Source: Candidatus Enterococcus ferrettii (GTDB taxonomy: Bacteria; Bacillota; Bacilli; Lactobacillales; Enterococcaceae). Taken from it: a stretch of 64,000 bases of DNA. Location: contig NZ_JAFREL010000045.1 of the NCBI RefSeq assembly GCF_017377655.1, positions 1 to 64,000 on the forward strand, in the 5' to 3' direction. The notes beneath the pieces were generated by a model. That model had not been told where the DNA came from. It saw nothing but the letters and a program-made list of their open reading frames with translations, and searched no databases. Positions within the stretch are counted from its first letter, which is position 1, and the number at the start of each line of letters is the position of its first letter. The translations under genes were made by a program, and so were the position numbers. Shown here piece after piece: positions 1-11,939 of this stretch.

Positions 1-39
1 GCTGCGATGAATTTGAAGAAATTGGCCACTTGGCTGTGG

Positions 40-66
40 AGAAAGGCGGGAGCCTTCTATTTTTTT
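40..66 (+). terminator. Rho-independent terminator at left edge
   Basis: A short stem (AAGGC, loop GGGA, GCCTT) is followed directly by a run of seven T. It points rightward, so it probably ends a + strand transcript whose gene lies left of the window. One frame has a stop codon at bases 8-10 that could be the end of that gene, but too little is present to name it. Confidence 0.6.
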
Positions 67-89
67 GTTCATATTTTTTCGGAGGTAAC

Positions 90-126
90 ACAAATAGGAA
101 TCAGGAAGCTCCTGATTCCTATTTGT
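90..126. repeat. Perfect 16-bp inverted repeat (hairpin 1)
   Basis: Bases 90-105 and 111-126 are exact reverse complements around a 5-base loop. There is no T run on either side, so it is not a classical terminator. It lies just beyond the 3' end of the leftward fru operon and could act as an mRNA 3'-end stabiliser. Its arms share the AGGAATCAG core with the hairpin at 137-159. Confidence 0.8.
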
Positions 127-136
127 CTACAGTCTG

Positions 137-164
137 AGGAATCAGAATTTCTGATTCCTTTTTT
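137..164 (+). terminator. Second hairpin with T run
   Basis: An 11-bp stem (137-147 with 149-159) has almost no loop and is followed by T159-T164. It looks like a rightward intrinsic terminator. It reuses the AGGAATCAG/CTGATTCCT core of the hairpin at 90-126, so the two can form alternative pairings. Confidence 0.6.
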
Positions 165-167
165 GTA

Positions 168-2084
168 TTATTGTTGTTCAACCGGTTTTTTTATTAATCC
201 GTAGATAACACCAGAGATAATAGCGCCAATAAGAATGAACACTAGATACATAACTGGATTACTAACTAATAAGGCTACAAAAATACCGCCGTGAGGAGCT
301 AATAATTTGATGCTGAATGCTCCTACTAAACCACCCGCTACTGCAGATCCGACAACGAAGCTTGGAATTACGCGGATAGGGTCTGCAGCTGCAAATGGAA
401 TTGCCCCCTCTGTAACGAAGGACAGTCCCATGACAATATTGGTTAAACCAGCATCAACTTGACTCTTTTCAAATTTATTTTTGAAGAGACGAGTTGCCAC
501 GAAAATTGCTAATGGAGGAACCATACCGCCAGCCATAACTGCAGCCATAACGATTGAACCACCAGTTGCCACAGTAGTAGCTAGGGTTGCAGTACCAAAA
601 ACATAAGCTGCTTTATTTATTGGACCGCCTAAATCAATTGCCATCATACCACCAAGAAGTGCACCTAGAAGAATTGCATTTGATCCGCCCAAACCAGTCA
701 AGAAACCATTTAATCCATCGTTAATTGCTTTCATTGGGATATTAATCAACAACATCAAAAAACCTGTAATTAACAAGCCAAAGAATGGATAGAACAGAAT
801 AGATTTGATACCGTCCAATGATTTTGGCAAACCGCTAAATACTTTACGCAACAAGACAATAACATAGCCAGCTAAGAAACCGCCAATTAATGCTCCTAAA
901 AAGCCGGCACCTCCAGTATTAGCCAATGCACCGGCAGCAAAACCTGCGATTAAACCGGGACGATCTGAAATGCTTGAAGCAATGAAACCAGCTAGTACGG
1001 GTAGCATAAAACCAAAAGCTGCACCACCGATTTGATTGAACATACTTGCTGCTTGATTGTAATTCCCTAAGTTAGCTAATTCAGAATTTGGCACACCTAT
1101 AAATTGGTCAATCATAAAGGATAGCGCAATCATGATTCCGCCACCGATTACAAATGGCAGCATATGAGAAACACCATTCATTAAGTCTTTATAAATACGT
1201 TGACCAACTGTACCATTATCACTAGCTTCGTCTTCAGAACTACCAGAACCATCACCATGATAAATTGGTGCTTTTCCACTTAAAGCCATTTCAATTAATT
1301 CTTCGGGCTTTCTAATACCGTCACTAACAGGACGATTAATCAACTTTTTACCATCAAAACGGTTCATTTCAACTTTTTTATCTGCTGCCACAATAACGCC
1401 GGATGCTCGCTCAATATCTTCAGCAGTTAGTCGGTGCTTAATTCCTTCAGATCCATTAGTCTCAACTTTAATGTCTACGCCTAATTCTTTTGCTTTTTTC
1501 TTCAAAGCATCTTCCGCCATATAAGTGTGGGCAATACCAGTAGGACAAGCAGTTACAGCTACAATATATTCACGGTTGAAGTCTTTTAATTCTTCTTCTT
1601 CTGCTTCTTGCTTTTCTTCTTCTTCCTTAGCTTTTTCAGCTGAATCAAATAATTGTTGTACCTGATCCGGAGTTGTTGCTTGCTTTAATTCAGCAACAAA
1701 ATCAGGATTTACTAACAAACGTGATAAGGCAGCTAAAGCTTGCAAGTGGGTGTCATTTGCGCCCTCTGGAGCTGCAATCATAAAGAATAAATAGGTTGGT
1801 TGACCATCCAATGATTCATAATCAACACCTTTATTACTTTTAGCGAATAGAACAGTTGCTTCCTTCACTGCACTATTTTTAGCATGAGGCATAGCAATTC
1901 CATCACCTAATCCAGTTGATGTTTGAGCTTCACGAGCCAAGATGCCTTCTTTGTAAGTAGCAATATCAGTAATACGTCCTGCGTCGTGCATTTTTTGAAC
2001 CATTTCATCAATTGCACCTTTTTTATCAGTTGCTTGCAGGTCCATAATCATTGCATCTTTGATCAATAGATCTTTGATATCCAT
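168..2084 (-). CDS. fruA: PTS fructose-specific EIIABC component
   Basis: This is a membrane permease that imports fructose and phosphorylates it to fructose-1-phosphate. At 638 residues it has the usual size for fused FruA. EIIA spans about residues 5-150, with the phosphohistidine His67 in AMPHAK. A glutamate-rich linker (about 150-168) leads to EIIB at about 170-270, with Cys180 in VTACPTGIAH. The EIIC membrane domain fills about 290-635. It is the last gene of the fruR-fruK-fruA operon, 12 bases after fruK, with a strong AGGAGG site. The family and domain order are clear. Substrate assignment rests on the adjacent 1-phosphofructokinase. No U-rich terminator was seen on this strand after the stop. 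Confidence 0.95.
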   Translation of the reverse strand: MDIKDLLIKDAMIMDLQATDKKGAIDEMVQKMHDAGRITDIATYKEGILAREAQTSTGLGDGIAMPHAKNSAVKEATVLFAKSNKGVDYESLDGQPTYLFFMIAAPEGANDTHLQALAALSRLLVNPDFVAELKQATTPDQVQQLFDSAEKAKEEEEKQEAEEEELKDFNREYIVAVTACPTGIAHTYMAEDALKKKAKELGVDIKVETNGSEGIKHRLTAEDIERASGVIVAADKKVEMNRFDGKKLINRPVSDGIRKPEELIEMALSGKAPIYHGDGSGSSEDEASDNGTVGQRIYKDLMNGVSHMLPFVIGGGIMIALSFMIDQFIGVPNSELANLGNYNQAASMFNQIGGAAFGFMLPVLAGFIASSISDRPGLIAGFAAGALANTGGAGFLGALIGGFLAGYVIVLLRKVFSGLPKSLDGIKSILFYPFFGLLITGFLMLLINIPMKAINDGLNGFLTGLGGSNAILLGALLGGMMAIDLGGPINKAAYVFGTATLATTVATGGSIVMAAVMAGGMVPPLAIFVATRLFKNKFEKSQVDAGLTNIVMGLSFVTEGAIPFAAADPIRVIPSFVVGSAVAGGLVGAFSIKLLAPHGGIFVALLVSNPVMYLVFILIGAIISGVIYGLIKKPVEQQ

Positions 2085-2096
2085 TTATAATTCCTC

Positions 2097-3011
2097 CTAA
2101 TCAATCTTTGTAACTTTAACTTCAGGAAACAGTTCATTAATAAAATTTTTTGTTGCTAAATCATCAGAGAAAGTAGTAGCACTTCCGCAGGCGACGCCCC
2201 ATCTGAATGCTTCGATTGGATCTTGTGTTTTAGTAAAACTGCCAACAAATCCGGCAATCATTGAATCGCCTGCTCCAACAGAATTTTTTACAGGACGTTT
2301 CAAAACGTTTGATTGATAAATTCCATTTTCTGTGAATAATAGTGCACCATCACCAGCCATTGAAACTAAGGCATGCTGTGCCCCTTCTTTTAACAATCTA
2401 CGTCCGTAAGGGAAGATATCTTCAATCGAATTAAAAGTTGTATTGTATAATTCAGCCAATTCATGATTATTAGGTTTGACCAATAGAGGTTTCTTTGATA
2501 ACGCATCCATCAAGTCTTCACCAGTAGTGTCAATCACAAATGTTGCTTCCTTATCTCGAATGATTTCTATTAGTGTTTGATAAAATCCGGTAGGAACACT
2601 AGCAGGTTTGCTGCCGGATAATATCACGACATCATTAGCTGAAACATCAGCTAATTTTTGTTTTAAGCCACTCATTTCCTCTTGTGAAATATCGGGACCT
2701 AAGCCATTAATTTCAGTTTCTTCAGCAGCTTTTAGTTTAATGTTGATTCGGGTGTCATCCGTAACAGCTGTGAAATCAGTTCTGATTTCTTCTTTTTTCA
2801 GCCATTCTTCAATGAATTGACCAGTAAAACCACCCACGAAGCCTAAAGCTGTAGAAGAGGTATCAATTCTTTTTAGAATACGCGAAACATTGATTCCTTT
2901 GCCACCAGGCAGTTTTAGATCACTTTTCATTCGATTAATATCTCCAATCGCTAATTGATCAACATGAACAATATAGTCAATTGAAGGATTCAGTGTAACT
3001 GTATAAATCAT
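2097..3011 (-). CDS. fruK: 1-phosphofructokinase
   Basis: A PfkB-family sugar kinase that converts fructose-1-phosphate, the product of FruA, to fructose-1,6-bisphosphate in the cytoplasm. The 304-residue protein begins with MIYTVTLNPSIDY, typical of FruK. It has the GGKGINVSR substrate motif and the catalytic GAGDS motif, with Asp249 as the likely base. Its ATG overlaps the fruR stop codon (ATGA), which implies translational coupling, and AAGGAGG precedes it. The tagatose-6-phosphate kinases are close relatives, but the gene partners favour fructose. Confidence 0.95.
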   Translation of the reverse strand: MIYTVTLNPSIDYIVHVDQLAIGDINRMKSDLKLPGGKGINVSRILKRIDTSSTALGFVGGFTGQFIEEWLKKEEIRTDFTAVTDDTRINIKLKAAEETEINGLGPDISQEEMSGLKQKLADVSANDVVILSGSKPASVPTGFYQTLIEIIRDKEATFVIDTTGEDLMDALSKKPLLVKPNNHELAELYNTTFNSIEDIFPYGRRLLKEGAQHALVSMAGDGALLFTENGIYQSNVLKRPVKNSVGAGDSMIAGFVGSFTKTQDPIEAFRWGVACGSATTFSDDLATKNFINELFPEVKVTKID

Positions 3012-3760
3012 ACAGCGACCTCCTTAATAGTTGTCAGCTCTTTAATCTTGTCATGAACAATCAGCGGACATTTGTCAGTGAGGATTGTTGCAGCTTCCAA
3101 ATCGGCAACGCGTGAAAAACTAACTTGGTTGAACTTACTGTAATCGACTAAAACAAACACCTCTTGGGCATGGTCCATTGCTAAGCGTTTCAAAGAGGCT
3201 TCCTCTGTATCAGGAGTAGTAAAACCGTGTTCAATATGAACACCATTCATACCCATAAAAGCCTTATTGAAACGATAATTCGCTAGCTGTTCCATGGCTT
3301 GAGTACCAATTACTGCATCCGTTGTCAATTTAATTCGTCCACCTAAGACGATGGTATTAATTTCCTGCTCAACTAAACGGGAAGCCAATCCAACTGAGTT
3401 AGTAACTGCGGTAACTTCTTTTCTTTTAAGTAAAGGAATCATTTCTAGAGTTGTAGTTCCAGCATCTAAATAGATAACATCTCCACTTGTGACATAATCA
3501 GCTGCTAATTGGGCAATTGCTTGTTTTTGTTGAACGTTTTTGAATGATTTTTCGATCATACCTAATTCTTGTTCCAAGTATTGGGGACGTCTTGCTCCAC
3601 CATGAACTCTTTCTAACAAACCAGCATTTTCTAAATCCTGTAAATCCCTTCGAATAGTTGATTCTGAAGCATCTAATAAAGTTATAAGATCTTGAGATTT
3701 GAGAATAGAATATTGATCCAATAGTCCAACTATTTTCTTACGCCGTTCGTCTGTAAGCAT
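3008..3760 (-). CDS. fruR: DeoR-family transcriptional regulator of the fructose operon
   Basis: A DNA-binding sugar-phosphate sensor, 250 residues in length. The DeoR helix-turn-helix lies at about residues 1-55, including STIRRDLQDLE. The effector domain with GGRI, DAGTTT and NSVG motifs follows. A longer open frame exists, but the ATG at 3760 is chosen because GGAGGG sits just upstream and the protein then starts MLTDERRKKIV like other family members. It is the first gene of the operon and presumably regulates it in response to fructose-1-phosphate. That ligand is known for related FruR proteins and is inferred here. Confidence 0.92.
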   Translation of the reverse strand: MLTDERRKKIVGLLDQYSILKSQDLITLLDASESTIRRDLQDLENAGLLERVHGGARRPQYLEQELGMIEKSFKNVQQKQAIAQLAADYVTSGDVIYLDAGTTTLEMIPLLKRKEVTAVTNSVGLASRLVEQEINTIVLGGRIKLTTDAVIGTQAMEQLANYRFNKAFMGMNGVHIEHGFTTPDTEEASLKRLAMDHAQEVFVLVDYSKFNQVSFSRVADLEAATILTDKCPLIVHDKIKELTTIKEVAV

Positions 3761-3782
3761 TTTCAACCCTCCTTCAACAAGT

Positions 3783-3811
3783 ATATTACCACAAAATTTT
3801 ATGCATTTCAA
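3783..3811 (-). promoter_or_regulatory. Sigma-A promoter of the fru operon
   Basis: Reading leftward, TTGAAA (3806-3811) and TAATAT (3783-3788) are separated by exactly 17 bases. They lie about 25 bases upstream of the fruR ATG at 3760. Three TCAAAAAC-like units spaced 10 bp apart sit just upstream of the -35 box. Confidence 0.75.
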
Positions 3812-3838
3812 TCAAAAACGGTCAAAAACATCCAAATA
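3812..3838 (-). repeat. 10-bp-period direct repeats upstream of fru promoter
   Basis: TCAAAAAC occurs at 3812-3819 and again at 3822-3829, with a weaker copy (TCCAAATA) at 3831-3838. The 10-bp phasing places them on one DNA face, directly upstream of the -35 box. They are a candidate FruR binding site. The repeat is seen directly; the regulator is inferred. Confidence 0.5.
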
Positions 3839-3874
3839 TCTTTACTAGTTGTTAATACGGGCATTTTAATACGA

Positions 3875-3898
3875 ATTTTACTCGTTATCTAGTAAAAT
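3875..3898 (+). promoter_or_regulatory. Inverted repeat over the presumed amylase promoter
   Basis: ATTTTACT (3875-3882) and AGTAAAAT (3891-3898) form a perfect 8-bp inverted repeat with an 8-base spacer, 24 bases before the amylase ATG. The right arm contains a TAAAAT that could be a -10 box, although no good -35 is found at the right distance. It may be an operator. Confidence 0.4.
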
Positions 3899-3922
3899 AA
3901 AAATAGAAAATGAGGTGTAAGT

Positions 3923-5380
3923 ATGAAAAATGAGACGATTTTACAAGCTTTTGAATGGTATTTGCCAGCAGATAGCAAACATTGGCATCGTTTATCTAAA
4001 AAGGCAGAAGAATTAAAAGAACTAGGAATATCTGCTGTATGGCTTCCTCCTGCGTATAAAGGTTCTGCGGGGATTGATGATGTTGGCTACGGAACATATG
4101 ATCTATACGATTTAGGAGAATTTGATCAAAAAAAAACGGTTCCGACCAAATACGGAACGAAAGATGAGTATTTACAATGCATCCAAGCACTGAAGAAATA
4201 CGATATGAAGGTTTACGCTGATATAGTTTTTGATCACTTTATGGGAGCTGATGAAGAGGAGACTGTTCAAGCTGTGGCTTATAGTTTTGATGATCGAACA
4301 AAACCTATTTCAGATGAAAAAGAAATTAAGGCTTGGACAAAGTTTACTTTCCCAGGGAGAAAGGGGAAATACAATCAGTATCAATGGCACTGGCAAAACT
4401 TTTCAGGTGTAGATTATGATGCCCGTAATAAGGATCATGCCATATTCAATTTCGCTGAAAAAGGATGGGAGTCGCAAGTTGACGACGAAAATGGGAATTT
4501 TGATTATTTGATGGGCTGTAATTTGGATATGAAAAATCCTGAAACTGTAGAGCAATTAGACAAGTGGGGTAATTGGTATCAAGCGTTAACAGATGTAGAT
4601 GGTTATCGGTTAGATGCAGTAAAGCATATCCGTTTTGATTTGTTTGTTAATTGGTTATTGCATCGTCGGGAAGAGAAGCACGAGGAATTGTTTGTGGTAG
4701 GCGAATACTGGACAGATGAGTTAGATAAGTTACATGAATATCTAGACTTATCAGGTAACTTAGTTCTACTATTTGATGTTCCATTACACTTTAATCTTTA
4801 TCAGGCTGCTAATTCTATGGGGAATTTTGATATGCGGGGAATTTTTGCAGGAACGTTAATTGAAACTCGTCCGGATTGGTCGGTAACTTTTGTAGATAAC
4901 CACGATACCCAAAAAGGGCAAAGTTTGGAATCCTGGGTAGAGGGTTGGTTCAAGAGTCATGCATATGCGCTAACACTTTTACGGAATGAAGGTACGCCAG
5001 TAGTCTTTTGGGGTGATCTTTATGGATCGAAGAATGTGGAAGCTGTTGGTTCCAGCCTTACAACTATGATGAAGTTGCGAGAACAATTAACTTTTGGCAG
5101 CCAAGCGGATTACTTTGACGATCCTAGTATAATCGGATGGACCTGTACAGGTAACTTTGAGAGTGAGCATTCTGGTATGGCTGTGATTCTGACCAATGCT
5201 GGCGGTGGAGAAAAAGAGATGACTATCAGTGCCATTCATAAAGGAGAAACCTTTGTAGATATACTCGGAAATAATGAAGCCAAAGTACTTTTAGGTGATA
5301 ATGGTCAGGGCGTTTTCCCAGTAAATGACGGGCAGGTTTCAGTTTACGTTAATGAAAAATTAGTTCAACAATTGCACTAA
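3923..5380 (+). CDS. Cytoplasmic alpha-amylase (GH13)
   Basis: A glycoside hydrolase that cleaves alpha-1,4 glucan bonds. The 485-residue protein starts MKNETILQAFEWY with no signal peptide, so it acts inside the cell, probably on imported or stored oligo-glucans. GH13 signature regions are present: YADIVFDH at about 98-105, the nucleophile Asp231 in GYRLDAVKH, the acid/base Glu261 in VVGEYW, and Asp328 in FVDNHD. Length and the EWY start match the bacterial cytoplasmic amylases of the GH13_5 type. GAGGTG precedes the ATG. The gene is divergent from the fru operon, sharing a region of about 160 bases. Confidence 0.93.
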   Translation: MKNETILQAFEWYLPADSKHWHRLSKKAEELKELGISAVWLPPAYKGSAGIDDVGYGTYDLYDLGEFDQKKTVPTKYGTKDEYLQCIQALKKYDMKVYADIVFDHFMGADEEETVQAVAYSFDDRTKPISDEKEIKAWTKFTFPGRKGKYNQYQWHWQNFSGVDYDARNKDHAIFNFAEKGWESQVDDENGNFDYLMGCNLDMKNPETVEQLDKWGNWYQALTDVDGYRLDAVKHIRFDLFVNWLLHRREEKHEELFVVGEYWTDELDKLHEYLDLSGNLVLLFDVPLHFNLYQAANSMGNFDMRGIFAGTLIETRPDWSVTFVDNHDTQKGQSLESWVEGWFKSHAYALTLLRNEGTPVVFWGDLYGSKNVEAVGSSLTTMMKLREQLTFGSQADYFDDPSIIGWTCTGNFESEHSGMAVILTNAGGGEKEMTISAIHKGETFVDILGNNEAKVLLGDNGQGVFPVNDGQVSVYVNEKLVQQLH

Positions 5381-5388
5381 TAAAAAAG

Positions 5389-5430
5389 TAGAGTGTCTTC
5401 AAAAAGTTTCTATAAGAAGAGACACTCTAT
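5389..5430. terminator. Bidirectional terminator between amylase and clc gene
   Basis: TAGAGTGTCT (5389-5398) pairs with AGACACTCTA (5420-5429). Reading leftward the stem is followed by a T run (AAAAAA on the + strand at 5382-5387). Rightward only a weak T run follows. It serves the convergent genes on both sides. Confidence 0.75.
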
Positions 5431-5451
5431 TTGTAACTTCTTTTTCTACTC

Positions 5452-6993
5452 CTAGAAAAGTTGAGAGGTTTTGCGAATCATTCGTTTGACAAGTGGTACA
5501 TGATCTTCAGCAGTTAAAATAATTAACTGATCCCCCGCCTTCATAACCGTATCTCCATGAGTCAAAATTTCTGAAGATCCTCGCCGAATGGAAATTAAAA
5601 GCATATCCTCAGGCCATTGGAAATCACGAATCATGACCCCATCTAGTTTGCTTTCTACTGTGACTGGATATTCAATAACGGTCTTAATCCCGCTAATTGA
5701 GACAAAATGATGTTTAAGCAATTTCTCTAACAAAGACTCATAAATAGGATTCCCACCTAATAGATCGTTCATAAGGTATGCAGTTAAGGAACACACTGCA
5801 AGGGGCATTAGATGAGTAATATTTCCTACCATTTCGGTTACTAAGATAATTGCAGTAAGTGGTGCTTTACCGATTGCGGTGAAATAAGCTGCCATTGCAA
5901 AAATAACGAAACTTCTGATGTACATACTATCCATACCTAAATAATTATTTAAGACAGTTCCGTAAAGCCCACCAAGAATTGCTCCTAACGTCAAAATTGG
6001 TAAAAATATTCCTCCAGGAAGATTTCCTCCATAGGAAATCATTGAAAAACAATAGCGCAATAAAAAGAGGCCAATCAAGAAAATAAGAGGAAACTGTTCA
6101 TGGTTAAAATCTAAAATCAACTGATTCCCACCCCCTAAATAATGGGGAAAGAAAAAGCCAATCGGAATAACTAGTAGAAATGGAATTATTCCATAGAAAT
6201 GTTCGGGTAAATTAGTTAGCTGATAAAGCTTGGACAAGGCAAGCAATGTCGATTGGTAAATATAGCCAAAAATTCCCAAAAGAATTCCTAGGAGAATCAG
6301 ATGTCCGTAATAGCGCAGCGGAAGTTGTGGAATATTACCAAGATATAGAACTGGTTTTAGGCCAAAAAAATTAAGAGAAACAAAATTAGCAGTTAAAGCA
6401 GAAGTTAAGGAAGTCAACCAAATTAATGGCGAAAAGGTATGGTGGATTTCTTCAATAACAAAAAGCAAGCCAGCAATTGGTGCATTGAAAGCAGCAGCCA
6501 AACCAGCAGCGGCACCACTAGAAATAAAAATTTTTTTCTCAGAAGTGCTAGCACCCGTTTTTACTCCGAACCCTTTGCCAACCATTGCTCCCAATTGAAT
6601 TGAAGGTCCTTCTCGGCCTAAAAAAAGTCCCGCACCAACTGAAAGAATTCCGCCAATAAACTTTTTCCATAGCACTGAAAACCAATCCTGTTGTAATTCG
6701 CCTTGCAACTCTCCCTCAATTTGAGGAATACCACTACCTTTAATATGCTGTTCTGAACGAATCAGTTTAGAAATGATCCAGGCTAAAAAAAGCATTACTA
6801 TCACCCACGGGATAAGGGAAATAGGACTTGTTTGCGCATATATGTAAAATTTTTCGACAAAATGTACAGATTTTTCAATCAGCAATCGAAAAAGACTAAC
6901 ACAAAGACCTGCTAGTAAACCAATCAAAACTCCTTTACCGATAAAAACTAATTTTGTGTTGTCTAGTCGTTTAATTTCATGTGTGTTATCCAT
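5452..6993 (-). CDS. ClC-type chloride/proton antiporter with C-terminal TrkA-C domain
   Basis: A 513-residue integral membrane protein. The ClC core (about residues 15-410) carries GSGIP, the gating glutamate Glu128 in GREGP, GGIFLP, and the internal Glu181-Glu182 pair at the position where transporters keep a proton-relay glutamate. This favours H+/Cl- exchange over a passive channel. Residues about 430-510 form a TrkA-C/RCK_C domain, which in related proteins binds a ligand. Such transporters can help in acid resistance. It is a single-gene unit transcribed leftward, with GGAGGG before the ATG. Confidence 0.92.
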   Translation of the reverse strand: MDNTHEIKRLDNTKLVFIGKGVLIGLLAGLCVSLFRLLIEKSVHFVEKFYIYAQTSPISLIPWVIVMLFLAWIISKLIRSEQHIKGSGIPQIEGELQGELQQDWFSVLWKKFIGGILSVGAGLFLGREGPSIQLGAMVGKGFGVKTGASTSEKKIFISSGAAAGLAAAFNAPIAGLLFVIEEIHHTFSPLIWLTSLTSALTANFVSLNFFGLKPVLYLGNIPQLPLRYYGHLILLGILLGIFGYIYQSTLLALSKLYQLTNLPEHFYGIIPFLLVIPIGFFFPHYLGGGNQLILDFNHEQFPLIFLIGLFLLRYCFSMISYGGNLPGGIFLPILTLGAILGGLYGTVLNNYLGMDSMYIRSFVIFAMAAYFTAIGKAPLTAIILVTEMVGNITHLMPLAVCSLTAYLMNDLLGGNPIYESLLEKLLKHHFVSISGIKTVIEYPVTVESKLDGVMIRDFQWPEDMLLISIRRGSSEILTHGDTVMKAGDQLIILTAEDHVPLVKRMIRKTSQLF

Positions 6994-7093
6994 AGAAACC
7001 CTCCAATAATCATACTTAAATAATGTAGCGCTGTTTTAAAAAGAAGGCAAGGAAAATAACAAAGAAAATTAGCTTTTTTTTAATGGCTGCTAG

Positions 7094-7122
7094 TTTCACG
7101 AATGTATGAGAAATGCTATAAT
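7094..7122 (+). promoter_or_regulatory. Sigma-A promoter of pcrA-ligA
   Basis: TTTCAC (7094-7099) and TATAAT (7117-7122) are spaced by 17 bases. The predicted start near 7129 lies downstream of the ATG at 7122 (which overlaps the -10 box), so translation must begin at 7155. Confidence 0.75.
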
Positions 7123-7154
7123 TGATAGGATTGAAAACAGAAAGGAAGTTTTGC

Positions 7155-11443
<4,289 letters not shown>

Positions 11444-11460
11444 TAAAGACAAAAGAGCAG

Positions 11461-11490
11461 TTGACGAGTTTCATAAAAAACGAGTATTAT
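11461..11490 (+). promoter_or_regulatory. Putative promoter of gatCAB
   Basis: TTGACG (11461-11466) and TATTAT (11485-11490) are 18 bases apart. This gives a leader of about 135 bases before gatC, which contains the palindrome at 11531-11546. Confidence 0.55.
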
Positions 11491-11530
11491 AAAAAAGCAT
11501 ATGTCTCTGAAGAAATAAGCAAAAGAAAAA

Positions 11531-11546
11531 TCAGCTCTTGAGCTGA
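11531..11546. repeat. Palindromic hairpin in the gatC leader
   Basis: TCAGCTC and GAGCTGA pair around a 2-base centre. On the + strand an A run follows. Read leftward, TTTTTC follows, so it would work as an intrinsic terminator on the minus strand, where no gene is known to end. It may be an operator or an antisense terminator. Confidence 0.45.
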
Positions 11547-11633
11547 AAAAATTCTGGAAAAAGCGTGTAATCTGAAAGAGATATGATAAAATGATGAAAA
11601 TTGGCGGAATCGTCGATAGAAAGTAGGGATAAT

Positions 11634-11939
11634 ATGGCAATCAATGAAGAACAAGTCAAGCATGTTGCGAAACTTGCGAAACTTTCTTTTTCTGATGACG
11701 AATTGACTGGTTTTACCGATCAACTTGGTAAAATCATCGATATGGTTGAACAATTAAGTGAAGCAGATACAGAAGGAGTACCATTTACCTCTAATGTAAT
11801 TGACACTGTGAATGTAATGCGTGAAGATGTAGCAACTGAGGGGTGGTCACGGGATGAACTAATGAAGAATGTCCCTGAAAGCGAAGACGGCTTCATCAAA
11901 GTTCCTGCAATTATTGATAACGGAGAGGCGGGTGCATAA
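11634..11939 (+). CDS. gatC: Asp-tRNA(Asn)/Glu-tRNA(Gln) amidotransferase subunit C
   Basis: The small structural subunit of the GatCAB amidotransferase, which converts misacylated Glu-tRNA(Gln) (and Asp-tRNA(Asn) in some species) to the correct form. Length is 101 residues, as usual. The sequence [17 protein letters not shown] and the later GVPFT segment are typical. The ATG at 11634 is preferred over an upstream TTG because AGTAGGGA precedes it. The TAA overlaps the ATG of gatA, so the three subunits are translationally coupled. Confidence 0.95.
   Translation: MAINEEQVKHVAKLAKLSFSDDELTGFTDQLGKIIDMVEQLSEADTEGVPFTSNVIDTVNVMREDVATEGWSRDELMKNVPESEDGFIKVPAIIDNGEAGA

Noticed and set aside
3..131. 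Possible 3' end of a coding gene in another frame at the left edge
   Set aside because: The frame crosses a clear terminator at 40-66 and reads low-complexity sequence; the true upstream gene more likely stops at bases 8-10 or earlier.
7..204. 65-residue open frame at the left edge
   Set aside because: It runs through two terminator hairpins and their T runs, starts without a ribosome site, and its end overlaps fruA on the other strand.
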